Numbered from the stretch's first letter, positions 52,521-64,000 are shown. The stretch: DNA of 64,000 nucleotides from Astropecten irregularis (GCA_963971285.1 OZ020248.1:5146001-5210000); one strand, 5' to 3'. Numbers and translations are program-made. Notes: generated from the sequence alone by a model not told the origin.

Positions 52521-54864
52521 CTAAACAGAATCATCTTCCTGGATCACAGAACTGGTAGACTGCTCTGGTGATAAGCTGGGTGGCTTGCATACTGGCCTTC
52601 TGTAAAGGGGGAAATTCAAGAAAACTGCACGGTTAGATCTGTTAAAACCCGCAAAGAAATAAAGACACCTCTCCTTTGGCAAAAGTTGGCAAACAGAGAA
52701 ATGGAAATGTTCAATTGAAGGGGGGGGGGGAATTTCATGGAGCAGTTTGTAATAATGCTGATTTTTTCCTTTAATGATAGATTTTCAGATTAAATCCCTG
52801 CTCAACCTTCAACCATAAGTACAGAAAAACTATGCTTAACCGACACCAATTGCTTAAATGAAGTTAAAATCTTATCTATGACACAACAATGCAAATCACC
52901 AAATGCATGGAAGCAATATGTGAAATACGTTTTATCTGCTTTTCTTCAACTAAGCAATATTTTGTTTACTGCTAAGCAGGGCTACTGACAGACAGTGTAG
53001 TCTTCATTGCCTCTATGAAGTTTCTTCCGATGAAATTCGGCTCAGAAACTAATACACAGATTCTGAAAGAGCTACCAGTAGTCATGTTTGGGGAGGGTGG
53101 CTGGTATAATTTAGTGGAATGAAAATGATCCTACCTCTGATGCATATTCAGGACGAATTTCTGTGAAAACGACTTGCCACAAACGTCACAGACGAAGGGC
53201 TTTTCTCCAGTATGGACATATTGATGCCTTACCAAGTCACATCGTTGAGCGAAAGATTTACCACATGTGTCACAGGGGAACGGTTTCTCTCCAGTGTGAA
53301 AGCTCATGTGCCTAAACAAATCCCCTCTCCGTGAGAAAGCCTTGTCGCAGAGTCCACAAGCAAATGGCTTCTCTCCTGTGTGAACGGTCTGGTGCAATGT
53401 CAAACTACGTCTCTGGGAGAATGCCTTATCGCAGAGTCCACAAGCAAATGGCTTCTCTCCTGTGTGAACGGTTTGATGTAATGTCAAACTACGTCTCGAG
53501 GTGAAAGCCTTGTCGCAGAGTCCACAAGCAAATGGCTTCTCTCCTGTGTGAACGGTCTGGTGCAATGTCAAATTACATCTCTGGGAGAATGCTTTGTTGC
53601 AGAGTCTACAAGCATATGGCTTCTCTCCTGTGTGAACGGTCTGATGCAATTTCAAAGAGCCACGGTGAGAAAAAGATTTGCCACAAGTTTCACAAAGGAA
53701 TGGCTTCTCTCCAGTGTGGGTGCTACCATGCGAGACCAAGTAACTTTTCTGTGAAAAGGTTTTGCCACAGATGTCACAAGTGAACGGCTTCTCTCCAGTG
53801 TGGGTGGTAAGGTGCTTGGCCAGGGAATGCTTGTTTGAAAAGGTTTTGCCACAAATGTCACAAGAGAGCAGGCTCTCTCTAGTGTGAGTGCTACGGTGGT
53901 TTAACAAGGAACCTTTGTGTAAATAGGTTTTGCCACAAATGTCACAAGCTAATGGGCTCTCTTCAGTGTGGGTGCTGCGGTGCTTGACCAAGGCACATCT
54001 GCATGAAAAAGTTTTGCCACAAATGTTGCAAGCGAGCAGCCTCTCTGTAGTGTTGGTGCGACGGTGCTTGACAAAAGAACTTTTGCGTGCAAAGATTTTG
54101 CCACAAATGTCGCAAGTGATCGGGCTCTCTCTAGTGTGGATTTTAAGGTGCCTTAGCAAGGTACATCTGTGTGAAAAGCTTTTGCCACAAGTGTCACAAA
54201 TGAACAGCTTGTCTTTAGTGTGCGTGCTACTATGTGAAACCAAGTGACATTTGCGTGAAAACGTTTTGCCACAAATGTCACAAGCGAATGGCCTCTCTCC
54301 AGTGTGGATCGTATGGTGCCTGGCTAGGGAACTTTTGTATGAAAAGCTTTTGCCACAAATGTCACAAGCGAATGGCCTCTCTCCAGTGTGGATCGTATGG
54401 TGCTTGGCTAGGGAACTTTTGAGTGAAAACGTTTTGCCACAAATGTCACAAGCATACGACGTCTTCTCTTCGGTTTGTATTCTCTGATGTTGAATCAAAG
54501 AGGTCCCTTGCTTATCAGGATTGTCGTCAGCATATCCTTCTGTTTCGGGTACTATCGCTGCTATTTCCATTGCAGAAGCTCCATCGGAAATGTCATCAGC
54601 GAACATTATCTCTTCAGTCTTCTGATGTTGCATCAAAGAGGTCCCTTGCTTATCAGAATTGTCGCAGTAGTCGTCAGTATTTCCTTCTGTCTTGGGTACA
54701 ATCGCTGCTATTTCCATTGCAGAAGCTCCATCGGAAATGTCATCAGCGAACATAATCTCCTCAGTCTTCTGATGCTGCATCAAAGAGGTCCCTTGCTTAT
54801 CAGAATTGTCGCAGTAGTCGTCAGTATTTCCTTCTGTCTTGGGTACAATCGCTGTTATTTCCAT
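52521..54864 (-). CDS. C2H2 zinc-finger protein, paralogue G (two coding exons)
   Basis: The main coding exon is 54864-53135 and the last exon 52599-52521, about 602 residues. It starts at the conserved [16 protein letters not shown]; the frame above it to the acceptor near 54,913 has no ATG. Three N-terminal modules follow: two of the 49-residue form nearly identical to the first copies in E/F, and a shortened third ([20 protein letters not shown]). From about residue 140 there are 16 fingers, most with TGEKPF linkers. Finger 5 ends H-X3-N ([12 protein letters not shown]). The last finger ([18 protein letters not shown]) is split by the 535-bp intron and would be completed as C2HC by the Cys of RPVCKP. 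The 5' end matches E/F and the 3' end matches H, so it looks like an unequal-crossover fusion. Probably functional. Confidence 0.88.
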
Positions 54865-56964
54865 TGCAGAAGAGTTGTCACAACGTATATAACATAACAC
54901 AGAGTGTCGCTGCTATAACAAACAAGTCGTCAATTATTATATAGTGGCCGTGAGTCGCGACGTTCGCTTCACAGCAAGTTTAAACCACAATGTTCAGCAC
55001 ACAAAAATTTGGAGATGTTCGATGTAGTCAAATATTTAAAACAGCAGTTTCCGTACTGCAATGCCATTTCAATGTTTGGTAGTTAAAAGAGTTATTTACT
55101 TGCGACACAAACGACCTGCCTCACTCATGCTTTCCAGTTTCCACCGTAATATCAAAAAATGTTGAAAAGGGCTTCTAACAGATTCAATTAGCAAGCCAAC
55201 CATTCTTGTGGTGACAGTTCAACTTCTGATTCACTTCCATGGCTGCTGAATTCTATCAATCATCATGGTTCCTGTTGATGCAAGGATGAATGTCTGGACT
55301 GAGAGATCATCTAAATCTAGCTGACGGTCTTGCTATCACTCTGAAACAAATTGAAACAGATTACAAAATAAATTGATTTACCGTTATTGTGAGACAAAGA
55401 TAAAAGAGCAATATTCTGGCAAACATTACCACAGAATGAACTGATTTTTATGAGAGCAGGCCTACTGCAACAAACCTTATTTCAAATGTAAAATACAACA
55501 AACTACTAGTAACAGTTACTTTTAGGGTACGATACCTATAAAGGGAATAAAAACAACAAGTATAGATTCTAGCCTTCTACTGTTCCAAAATGATATTTTG
55601 GACTTTCAGCAACTTTTCGTCGAGTCCTTAAAACCCCCAGATAGAAGAAATTTGTGCAATTTTGTTACGAGCTTGTTGCCAACTTGAAAACAGTCCGTCT
55701 GCCAAGTGCCATTTTGTCTGGTCTGGCTAGACTAGTTTAGTCTGGTACCTACAACCAACATATCAAAAGTCCACACAATGAGAGCAGAAACTAGACTATG
55801 TTCCCATCTTTCCCGTTTTTACCCCATGATTTCCCTTAAAAATCAAAGCCCTGCTCTCTTTCCACAAATTTAACCTTGCTTATATTCACTGCGTAATTGA
55901 AGAGGACACCACGAAAGTATGGTCAGTGTACCTGTTTTCGAGTTATCAAGTTTTTGAGGGTTGGCCTTCTATACGTCACTGGTAGCAACGTGCAGGCCTG
56001 TACTAAACAACCAGTTGATTTGTTTTGTGTAGGCCCAAGGGCCTGTTTGTTTAATGCACAAGATCACGAATCCTACAGATCCCATTTTAGCATAGGACAT
56101 GGATCCTCAAATCTGGGATCCTGTGTGTGTCTTTACAAAAAGTGTACCTATTTCGTTACCAATTACCATTTTAATTTCTGGAACAGGCTAAGTCATTTTC
56201 ACTAATATTACAAACACCAGAATATTTTTTAGTTATAAATTATCTCATGTAGAAATAAGTTGTGTCTCATTTCTCCATTTTTTTTTATCCGGTTAGGCAG
56301 TATTAAAGGTACAATACATGATTGGTAAAGGTCACAGGACTGCACTCATACTTTGTCTGATCAAACATGTACATGAAATAATTATTAATAAACCTGTGAA
56401 AATTTGAGCTCAATCAGACATCTGGGTCACGAGAAAATAGCGAAAATCTGATGCGATTTTTCTTATAAAACATGAAGAATAGTTTACTTTATGTTTGCTC
56501 CAAAAATCGTTCGGATGAACGATCTTTGGAAAAGACACTAAATCTTGATTTGCTTTAAAAACCCAGGAACTGATGAACCAAGATTTCCCATGGTGACTGT
56601 TTGCACTGTTTTCGAACTGTTGAGTCCATTCTCTGTCTCAAACTCAATAATTTTTTTTGGAGGCCTTGCAAATCCTATATGCTCCCTTTAAGACAAAAGT
56701 TGTATTAAACCGAACCAAGGCAAACAACGCAAAAGGCCTAGCCGTTTGTCTGTGGGACTTTCCCTTAAAACGGTTAGAAAGAATTCCACTGATGACCATA
56801 ATTTGTACACAACTCTATGGAACCAACAGAGGGCGTTTGGAGCAAGATGGCTGCCACTATATTGGAAGTGTACAATTTATAGGTAAAAAAAACCCTGTAA
56901 AACTCACTTTTCAGATATGCTACCCAAGTTTTCCACACCTGAGATTGAAGTTCATCATAATTTG

Positions 56965-57480
56965 GGGGATTGTGGCTTGACGGGTCCTAAAACTATAAAG
57001 GAAAGGAAACTTCTATTTGAAAAGTAACTTACCTACATATACTTTGTTGGTCTCCTCCTCTATATTACCAAGGTTAATTTTTTGGAAAGAGGGCAGGGCT
57101 TTGATTTTTGAGGGAAATTATGGGGTAAAAACGGTAACCAAGATTGTTACATTTCACCGCCGCACGGACGGGCGCACACGAGAATAGTCTGGTTTCCACT
57201 CTGACATTTTGAGGACTCTTGATATGTTGGGTCTGGGCACTAGACTAACCAGACCAGACAAAATGGCCTCACGCGATCAGACGGTCTGTTTTAAAGTTTA
57301 CAAGAAGCGCGTAAGAAAATTGAATTTTAACCCTGAAATGTGTAACAAATTTCTTCAGTTAGGCTTTTAAGGACCCAGGAACATTTGCTGAAAGTCAAAA
57401 GTATCCTTTTTGAGGAGTAGAAGTTAGTTCAGAGCCAAAAAAATCAATGTGTTTTGGGATCCCGTCAACCCACAATCGCC
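56965..57480. mobile_element. hAT-like 516-bp MITE, unit 2 copy
   Basis: Same 8-bp duplication ATAATTTG (56957-56964 and 57481-57488) as the copy at 48020, so it was copied with the unit and not by transposition. Confidence 0.88.
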
Positions 57481-57970
57481 ATAATTTGTATCCAATAAGT
57501 TAACTCTTGAAGGTATAATCCTTTTTCCGTCATGGTCATCAGTGGAATTCTTTCCCCACCCATATTTATTTAGCTTCTTCTGTTCCAAAATGAGATTTGT
57601 TAATGTTAAGTTAAAGCAAATTTATTCCATTCATGGGTCCTGTAAACCCTAACGTTAACTAGGCCTAGTATTTAGTAAACATGGTAAAGTCTTAAGTAAA
57701 ATGAACATATTTCGGCAATATTTCAGTGAAAGAAAACAACAGTTTCTTACCCAAATAAATACTGGAAATAAAATGGGTGACGTAAAAGACACTAATGCCC
57801 ACCTTCAAATTAATACATCAGTGAAAATGAACAGAAAAACCAGCAAATAAAGACTTTACAATCACCGTCAGACTGCGCGTTACATTCGCCATATTAAACT
57901 AAGCATTAAACTGCGTGTCCAGCTCCAACACTTGGTGGCGCTATTTTGGACTGGCAGCTGATATTATTTT

Positions 57971-58099
57971 GGGTGCATTCGTTTAGCTCTCCCGGGTCGA
58001 CACCAGTCAAACTCGTACCTATTCTCTCGCTCGTTTTGTGCAGTACAGCACGACCATTTCCTGTAAGGGCTGACCCGTGTTAGCTAAACGAATGCACCC
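57971..58099. mobile_element. MITE with GGGTGCATTCGTTTAGCT ends, unit 2 copy
   Basis: Counterpart of 49029-49157 with the same flanks. Confidence 0.8.
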
Positions 58100-58387
58100 T
58101 TTGCACCCCCGTACCCTGACATAATGATGTGCAAAGTAAATATTGCAATACATTAATAAGTGCTACTCATAAAAAGTTGCAATCAAGAAAACTTATTCAG
58201 TCAAAAGGACCTTGGCTGAATTAGAATGATTCAAATAATGTGAATGATAATTATCAAGACTGATTTCTCTCCAGTATCTCTCCCAATACCTCTTGAACAT
58301 CCAAACCTTCCATCACCAGGCCTATTCAGGGGGGTCTTGGAAGTATGGCCAGCGCCAGTGCTTAGGACTGGGTCCATCTTTTCTTAA

Positions 58388-58753
58388 AGAGGATGTTCAA
58401 CACTCAACAAATCTTGCTTTATTTGTTAGAACTATATTCATTAAATTACTTGACATGAGAAAACAATTATCTCACACTGAACACAGAAAGAGAGTCTTTT
58501 GATGATTTTTCTCTTAACACCCTCAAGCTACCCCAAAATTGAAACTGTCTGAATTTCGCCAATGGGGGTAGCCGGGCAGACAAATCTGTGTGATTTTGTG
58601 AGGTCACATTATGGAGCCTTTTCATTAAAACAAAAGGCTCCGTAATGTAAAAAAAAAAATTAATATTTTTTTTCTCACGTCAACATGTCAAGTAATCTAA
58701 TGATTATAGTTCTAACAAATAAAGTGAGGTTTGTTGAGTGTTGAACATCCTCT
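58388..58753. mobile_element. TTAA-flanked MITE with long arms, unit 2 copy
   Basis: TTAA lies at 58384-58387 and 58754-58757. Counterpart of 49432-49806, shorter by nine bases. Confidence 0.85.
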
Positions 58754-59184
58754 TTAAGGCAATGGCCTGTGTTCATGATCATGTTTCTATTTAGATTTTA
58801 CCTTAATCTACTATTCAACAAAACCAAACAGAAATAAACGACCAAACACAAACAAGCAATTACCACAAACAAACAGATGGACAAACAAGCAAACAAACAA
58901 CAAAATGAATACACAATCAGGTTTCAAAATGTCTGTCTTCCACTTTTTTAATGACTTTATTGCATAGTGGAAATATCAAAACTTCTCTACAACAAATGCG
59001 TTGTGAATATTACACTGTAAACATAAACAGGTGTATTGACAGGTGTAATCTTATCGTAAATGAGCATCTTTGCAATGAGCAAAGTTTAATGAGCAGTGAG
59101 CTGTTTGAAACAATTCATTACTTGCACTGATGGAATGGTATAATATTCAAGATGGGCAGAATTCTCCTTGTTTGCACTGTGCAA

Positions 59185-59487
59185 TGGGAGACTTTTGGAG
59201 AGTCGTTCTTGAGTCAACAGCGCACGCACGCGCAATACAACGCGCGCATGCTCACAATTGCCCAAACATGGTTTGACTCAAGACTCTCCAAGGCTGCGTT
59301 CGAGCGGTTACTCCCGGTAACACGAGTGTGATGCGCGCACAATACTCTCTGGTGCAGGAGTATACTCCCCGACGCTGGAGAGTATACTCTCGCTGACCCG
59401 AGTGTCGTACTCCGGCCGTTCGAGAGTTCAGGAGTATACTCGTGTTAACACGATTAGCTCGCTCGAACGCAGCCTAAAAGTCTCCCA
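59185..59487. mobile_element. Nested MITE pair, unit 2 copy
   Basis: The outer element TGGGAGAC...GTCTCCCA contains the inner element 59292-59474 (GGCTGCGTTCGAGC...CGAACGCAGCC). Counterpart of 50238-50540. Confidence 0.75.
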
Positions 59488-59508
59488 TTGATGCAATCAA
59501 ACTGATCT

Positions 59509-59642
59509 GGGGTCAATTTCACAGAGCCCATGCCATCGATCATTACAAAGAATAAGCCATATTGTACCCTATGTAGGGCTGCAATGCATCATAAATCCTA
59601 TGATTGATAGTAAGTTACGATGAGTTTGGTGAAATCGACCCC
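59509..59642. repeat. Hairpin repeat, unit 2 copy
   Basis: Counterpart of 50562-50697. Confidence 0.5.
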
Positions 59643-59858
59643 TAGTCACAGACAGTGAGACAGGTTTTGATATTTAAATTCCACTCAAGCAAAATAATTT
59701 ATCTCAAGTGTGGGTCCGGTGGTGATTCATCAATGAACCTATTGTATTAAAGTTGGTTGAAAAGTCTGAAATAAATAAATAAACGACCAAATGATAAAGA
59801 TGGTCATACAGCAAGTGCAGGGTACATTGTTGGACAATAATATTAGGGAGAAAACTTA

Positions 59859-59998
59859 GGGCCCATTTGTTTAACCTACAGGATCCCAGATCTGCGGATC
59901 CATGTCCTATGCAGGGTAAGCTAAAATGGGATCCGGACCAGTGGGATCCGGATCAGTATGATCCGATCCGTGATCTTGTGCGTTAAACAAACAGGCCC
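59859..59998. mobile_element. GGGCCCATTTGTTTAAC MITE, unit 2 copy
   Basis: Counterpart of 50910-51049, with the same GGATCC-rich interior. Confidence 0.7.
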
Positions 59999-60530
59999 AT
60001 AAATACTGGTAAGGCTATGCCATTGAAAAGCCCTGCCCACTGTGGCTAGACCCAGGCTTACTGGCTCAAAAACCTTCCATTTGTTATCCCTGAACCTCAG
60101 TACCAAAGAGCTGCTTAAAATCGCAATGAAGCTTGAATTATGGATACTCTCCATGATCAATGTGGACTTAATCTGTCAATCATGTGATCCAGGTCACAGC
60201 AGGGGCTTGAAGTTGATAGTTCAAGGCTAGGGATTATAGAAACCCAAGACCCAAGTAAAAAGCCCAGGCCTAGCTTGGCCTGGCTTTTCAGTGGCTGGGC
60301 CCAACAAGTGAATGGTCTCTCTCCTACGCGGCCATTTCTCCACATCATGATGGATGATGCTAATGCATAAAAATGTCAAAATAAACGGGAAACAGTTAAT
60401 ACAAGCATAATTAGCATATACTGTAGTGTCTGTGCAAATGTTATCAAGCAGTAATAAAACTAACAAATAAGCAAAATGGAAATTGGCTGGATTGATTTTT
60501 AAGTCATTGAAAAGTGAAAAAGAAAAATTG

Positions 60531-60595
60531 ACTGGAGGGGGATTCGAACCAGCGACAGTGTGCCAGTACTCTACCAACAGTGCTATCCAGCCATA
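60531..60595 (-). mobile_element. tRNA-derived SINE, unit 2 copy
   Basis: Counterpart of 51582-51645; the B box GGTTCGAATCC is intact. Confidence 0.6.
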
Positions 60596-61150
60596 TGTTT
60601 GAAGTGCCCCTAATACCAGTCAATTATCTTTGTTCATTTGGGGGTGTAAATTTTTCTTTGTTCACTCTTCAATTACTAGAAATAAAACTATTGGGACTGA
60701 AAGATATAAAAATGCATGAAATTTTCCAAATACTGGTATGTCTCTAAATTATTGATTCAATCCAACATCTGAAGACTTTTACGGCTAGTTTAGGGCACTG
60801 CAAATTTATGGTTTAAAACACGTTGCTTTATAACAACAATATTGGTTCTCACAAGAGCCCAATCCATCATGCACACAAGAGCCCAATCCATCATGCACAT
60901 AGGCAGCTGGAAAATAAGACATTCTGTTAACTTTGACAGAAATGCGAGGTTGTTTGTCTTTTTACATGTTTAATATTTTGGGAGGCTAATCATCTTTACT
61001 TGCAGCTGGGGTGCTAAATTGCAAAGGATGCGACTTCAACGTGATCGAGTAGCACTAGCAGGCTTTCATGGGCGCCCCTTGGCTGCCAGCCACATCAACC
61101 CATATATGATCACGGAGTACAGCCTGAGATCGAAAGTGTTTAATTTTTGT

Positions 61151-61311
61151 GGAGGGAGGAAAACCAGTGAACCCGGAGAAAAACCCTCGTAGCATGGGAG
61201 AAGAACCAACGCACAACTCTACTCACATTATGACTGAGCCCGGAATCGAACCCGGGCCACATTGCTTTGGTGAGAGGCGAGTGCCTAACACAATTGTCAC
61301 CTATGCCACCC
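61151..61311 (-). mobile_element. tRNA-type SINE with conserved core, unit 2 copy
   Basis: Counterpart of 52198-52358. The B box GGGTTCGATTCC and the TTTTTCTCCGGGTT core are present. Confidence 0.6.
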
Positions 61312-61473
61312 ACATACTGGTGACGTTCTGAGCCTACTAGCTCAGAGGAAGATAAAAGGCATGGTTACGCATGACTCTCAAGTCGGCAAGTAATATCAAG
61401 TACCCCCGGTAAACGACAAACTGACTCCAGAAAAAAGAAATGGAAAGAATATTCAACCGTACCTGTCCATGAT

Positions 61474-63930
61474 CTAAACAGAATCATCTTCCTGGATCAC
61501 AGAACGTGTAGACTGCTCTGGTGATAAGCTGGGTGGCTTGCATACTGGCCTTCTGTAAAGGGGGAAATTCAAGAAAACTGCACGGTTAGATCTGTTACAA
61601 CCCGCAAAGAAATAAAGACACCTCTCCTTTGGCAAAAGTTGGCAAACAGAGAAATGGAAATGTTCAATTGAAGGGGGGGGGGGGGGAATTTCATGGAGCA
61701 GTTTGTAATAATGCTGATTTTTTCCTTTAATGATAGATTTTCAGATTAAATCCCTGCTCAACCCTCAACCATAAGTACAGAAAAACTATGCTTAACCGAC
61801 ACCAATTGCTTAAATGAAGTTAAAATCTTATCTATGACACAACAATGCAAATCATCAAATGCATGGAAGCAATATGTGAAATACGTTTTATCTTCTTTTC
61901 TTCAATTAAGCAATATTGTTTTTACTGCTAAGCAGGGCTACTGACAGTGTAGTCTTCATTGCCTCTATGAAGTTTCTTCCGAAGAAATTCAGCTCAGAAA
62001 TTAATACACAGATTCTGAAAGAGCTACCAGTAGTCATGTTTGGGGAGGGTGGCTGGTATAATTTAGTGGAATGAAAATGATCCTACCTCTGATGCATATT
62101 CAGGACGAATTTCTGTGAAAACGACTTGCCACAAACGTCACAGACGAAGGGCTTTTCTCCAGTATGGACATATTGATGCCTTACCAAGTCACATCGTTGA
62201 GCGAAAGATTTACCACATGTGTCGCAGGGGAACGGTTTCTCTCCAGTGTGAAAGCTCATGTGCCTAAACAAATCCCCTCTCCGTGAGAAAGCCTTGTCGC
62301 AGAGTCCACAAGCAAATGGCTTCTCTCCTGTGTGAACGGTCTGGTGCAATGTCAAACTACGTCTCTGGGAGAATGCCTTATCGCAGAGTCTACAAGCAAA
62401 TGGCTTCTCTCCTGAGTGAACAGTCTGATGCACGACCAAAGAGCCACGGTGAGAAAAAGATTTGCCACAAGTGTCACAAGCGAATGGCTTCTCTCCAGTG
62501 TGGGTGCTACCGTGCGAGACCAAGTAACGCTTCTGTGCAAAGGTTTTGCCACAGATGTCACAAGTGAACGGCTTCTCTCCAGTGTGGGTGGTAAGGTGCA
62601 TGGCCAGGGAATGTTTGTATGAAAAGGTTTTGCCACAAATGTCACAAGCGAGCAGGCTCTCTCTAGTGTGAGTGCTACGGTGCGTGAACAAGGAACCTTT
62701 GTGTAAATAGGTTTTGCCACAAATGTCACAAGCTAACAGGCTCTCTTCAGTGTGGGTGCTGCCGTGCTTGACCAAGGCACATCTGTATGAAAAGGTTTTG
62801 CCACAAATGTTGCAAGCGAGCAGCCTCTCTGTAGTGTTGGTGCGACGGTGCTTGACCAAAGAACTTTTGTGTGCAAAGATTTTGCCACAAATGTCGCAAG
62901 TGATCGGGCTCTCTCTAGTGTGGATTTCAAGGTGCTTGAGCAAGGTACATCTGTGTGAAAAGCTTTTGCCACACGTGTCACAAATGAACAACTTGTCTTT
63001 AGTGTGCGTGCTACTATGTGAAACCAAGTGACATTTTCGTGAAAAGGTTTTGCCACAAATGTCACAAGCGAATGGCCTCTCTCCAGTGTGGATCGTATGG
63101 TGCTTGGCTAGGGAACTTTTGTATGAAAAGCTTTTGCCACAAATGTCACAAGCATATGACCTCTCTCCAGTGTGGATGTTACTGTGCGTGACCAAGGAAC
63201 TTTTGTGTGGAAAGGTTTTGCCACAGATGTCGCAAGCGAACGGCCTCTCTCCAGTGTGCATCCTATGGTGCTTGACTAGGGAATGTTTGTATGAAAAGGT
63301 TTTGCCACAAATGTCACAAGCAAACAGCCTCTCTCCAGTGTGGGTGCTACGGTGCGTGACCAAGGAACTTTTGTGTGGAAAGGTTTTGCCACAAATGTCG
63401 CAAGTGAACACAAGGCTCTCTTCAGTGTGGCTGGTACGGTGCTTGACCATGGAACATCTGTATGAAAAAGTTTTGCCACAAATGTCGCAAACAACCGGCC
63501 CCTCTCTAGCGTTGGTCCTATGGTGCCTGTCCAAGGAACTTCTGTATAAAAAAGTTTTGCCACAAATGTTGCAAGTGATTGGGCTCTCTCTAGTGTGGAT
63601 GCCACAGTGCTTGACCAAGGTGCTTTTGTGTGAAAAAGTTTTGCCACAGACGTCACAAGCAAACATCTTCTCTTTAGTGTGGGTGCTACTGTGCATGACC
63701 AAGTGACTTTTGCGTGAAAAAGTTTTGCCACAAATGTCACAAGTGATCGGGCCCTCAGTGGTTTTGGAACTGCTGCACCTGAAAGCTCCATCAGAAATAT
63801 CATCAGCGAATGTCTTCTCTTCGGTTAGTATTCTCTGATGTTGCATCAAAGAGGTTCCTTGCTTATCAGGATTGTCGCAGTAGTCGTCAGTATTTCCTTC
63901 TGTCTTGGGTACAATAGCTGCTATTTCCAT
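61474..63930 (-). CDS. C2H2 zinc-finger protein, paralogue H (two coding exons)
   Basis: The main coding exon is 63930-62087 and the last exon 61552-61474, about 640 residues. The start is the conserved ATG ([20 protein letters not shown]). The frame continues upstream towards the window edge (63996) without another ATG, so any 5' leader exon lies outside. There is a single N-terminal module ending [20 protein letters not shown], then 20 fingers from about residue 63. Finger 3 ends H-X3-N (HHRTNAREG) and finger 11 likewise ([12 protein letters not shown]). The last finger is split by the 534-bp intron and completed by a Cys in RPVCKP. The last exon gives ...[18 protein letters not shown] and a stop. 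The C-terminal fingers match G almost exactly. No frameshift or internal stop is seen, so probably functional. Confidence 0.88.
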
Positions 63931-64000
63931 TGCATAAGAGTCGTTACAACTCACAACGTTTGAACAATTACCGTATACAAACACGTCAAGTTCCAAAGAA

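Larger units (their letters stand above)
45951..54550. repeat. Tandem segmental duplication, unit 1 (spacer plus ZNF G fingers)
   Basis: From the N-terminal region of ZNF E/F through the spacer to the fingers of G, the sequence is nearly identical to about 54,865-63,800. The offset is 8914 bp at the left and 8952 bp at the right because of small indels. It carries the same set of inserted elements as unit 2 (48020, 49029, 49432, 50238, 50910, 51582, 52198), so these predate the duplication. Confidence 0.9.
54865..63800. repeat. Tandem segmental duplication, unit 2
   Basis: The second copy of the unit of about 8.95 kb, comprising spacer 54,865-62,086 and the fingers of H. Examples of differences from unit 1 are an extra 40 or so bases at 56,880-56,925, loss of a few bases near 57,665 and 58,517, and GCCAGC added at 58,351. 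Divergence is low by eye. Confidence 0.9.

Overview
This is eukaryotic genomic DNA. It has spliced genes with GT/AG introns, long AT-rich non-coding stretches, tRNA-derived SINEs and very many short inverted-repeat transposons, and no operons. Several short hairpin elements with ends like GGGGCCAATTTCATAGAGC, together with an expanded C2H2 zinc-finger family, make a marine invertebrate deuterostome most likely, probably an echinoderm (perhaps a sea star). That placement is inference from memory of such repeats, not a database result.

The genes form one minus-strand cluster of C2H2 zinc-finger (ZNF) paralogues between 13.3 kb and the right edge. The shared gene model is a large exon that starts at a conserved ATG ([13 protein letters not shown]...), carries one or more copies of a 49-residue acidic module and then a finger array, and ends in a conserved ...MHQ-AG|GTAGG donor. 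After an intron of about 0.5 kb, a 79-nt last exon encodes RPVCKPxS...IQEDDSV and the stop. Intact-looking members are at 13.3-15.3 kb (A), 52.5-54.9 kb (G) and 61.5-63.9 kb (H). Broken members are at 15.6-17.6 kb (C), 17.7-19.2 kb (D) and 28.2-29.4 kb (B). The largest member, E/F (37.3-45.95 kb), has 16 tandem copies of the 49-residue module and about 29 fingers in 6-finger higher-order repeats. It is cut in two by a 2.8-kb DNA transposon with a perfect 8-bp target duplication.

Layout. 1-7.9 kb: non-coding and AT-rich, perhaps 3' UTR. 7.98-8.14 kb: an unidentified minus-strand terminal exon. 8.2-9.5 kb: a G-rich minisatellite. 9.7-13.3 kb: small transposons and a SINE. 13.3-19.7 kb: ZNF genes A, C and D. 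19.7-28 kb: transposon-dense, including a palindromic element, a GAGTCC-type hAT-like element with a nested MITE, a MULE-like element, a foldback-like pair of inverted tandem arrays and nested MITEs. 28.2-29.4 kb: ZNF B. 30.7-33.5 kb: the first copy of the 2.8-kb transposon. 34-37 kb: TTAA MITEs, a SINE and a ZNF relic. 37.3-45.95 kb: ZNF E/F containing the second, inverted copy of the transposon. 46-64 kb: two tandem copies of a unit of about 8.95 kb (spacer plus ZNF), giving genes G and H.

The ZNF proteins are presumably nuclear DNA-binding regulators. I see none of the usual partner domains (KRAB, SCAN, BTB, ZAD); the 49-residue module takes that place. No transposase, reverse transcriptase or other long ORF was recognised, so all mobile elements here look non-autonomous.
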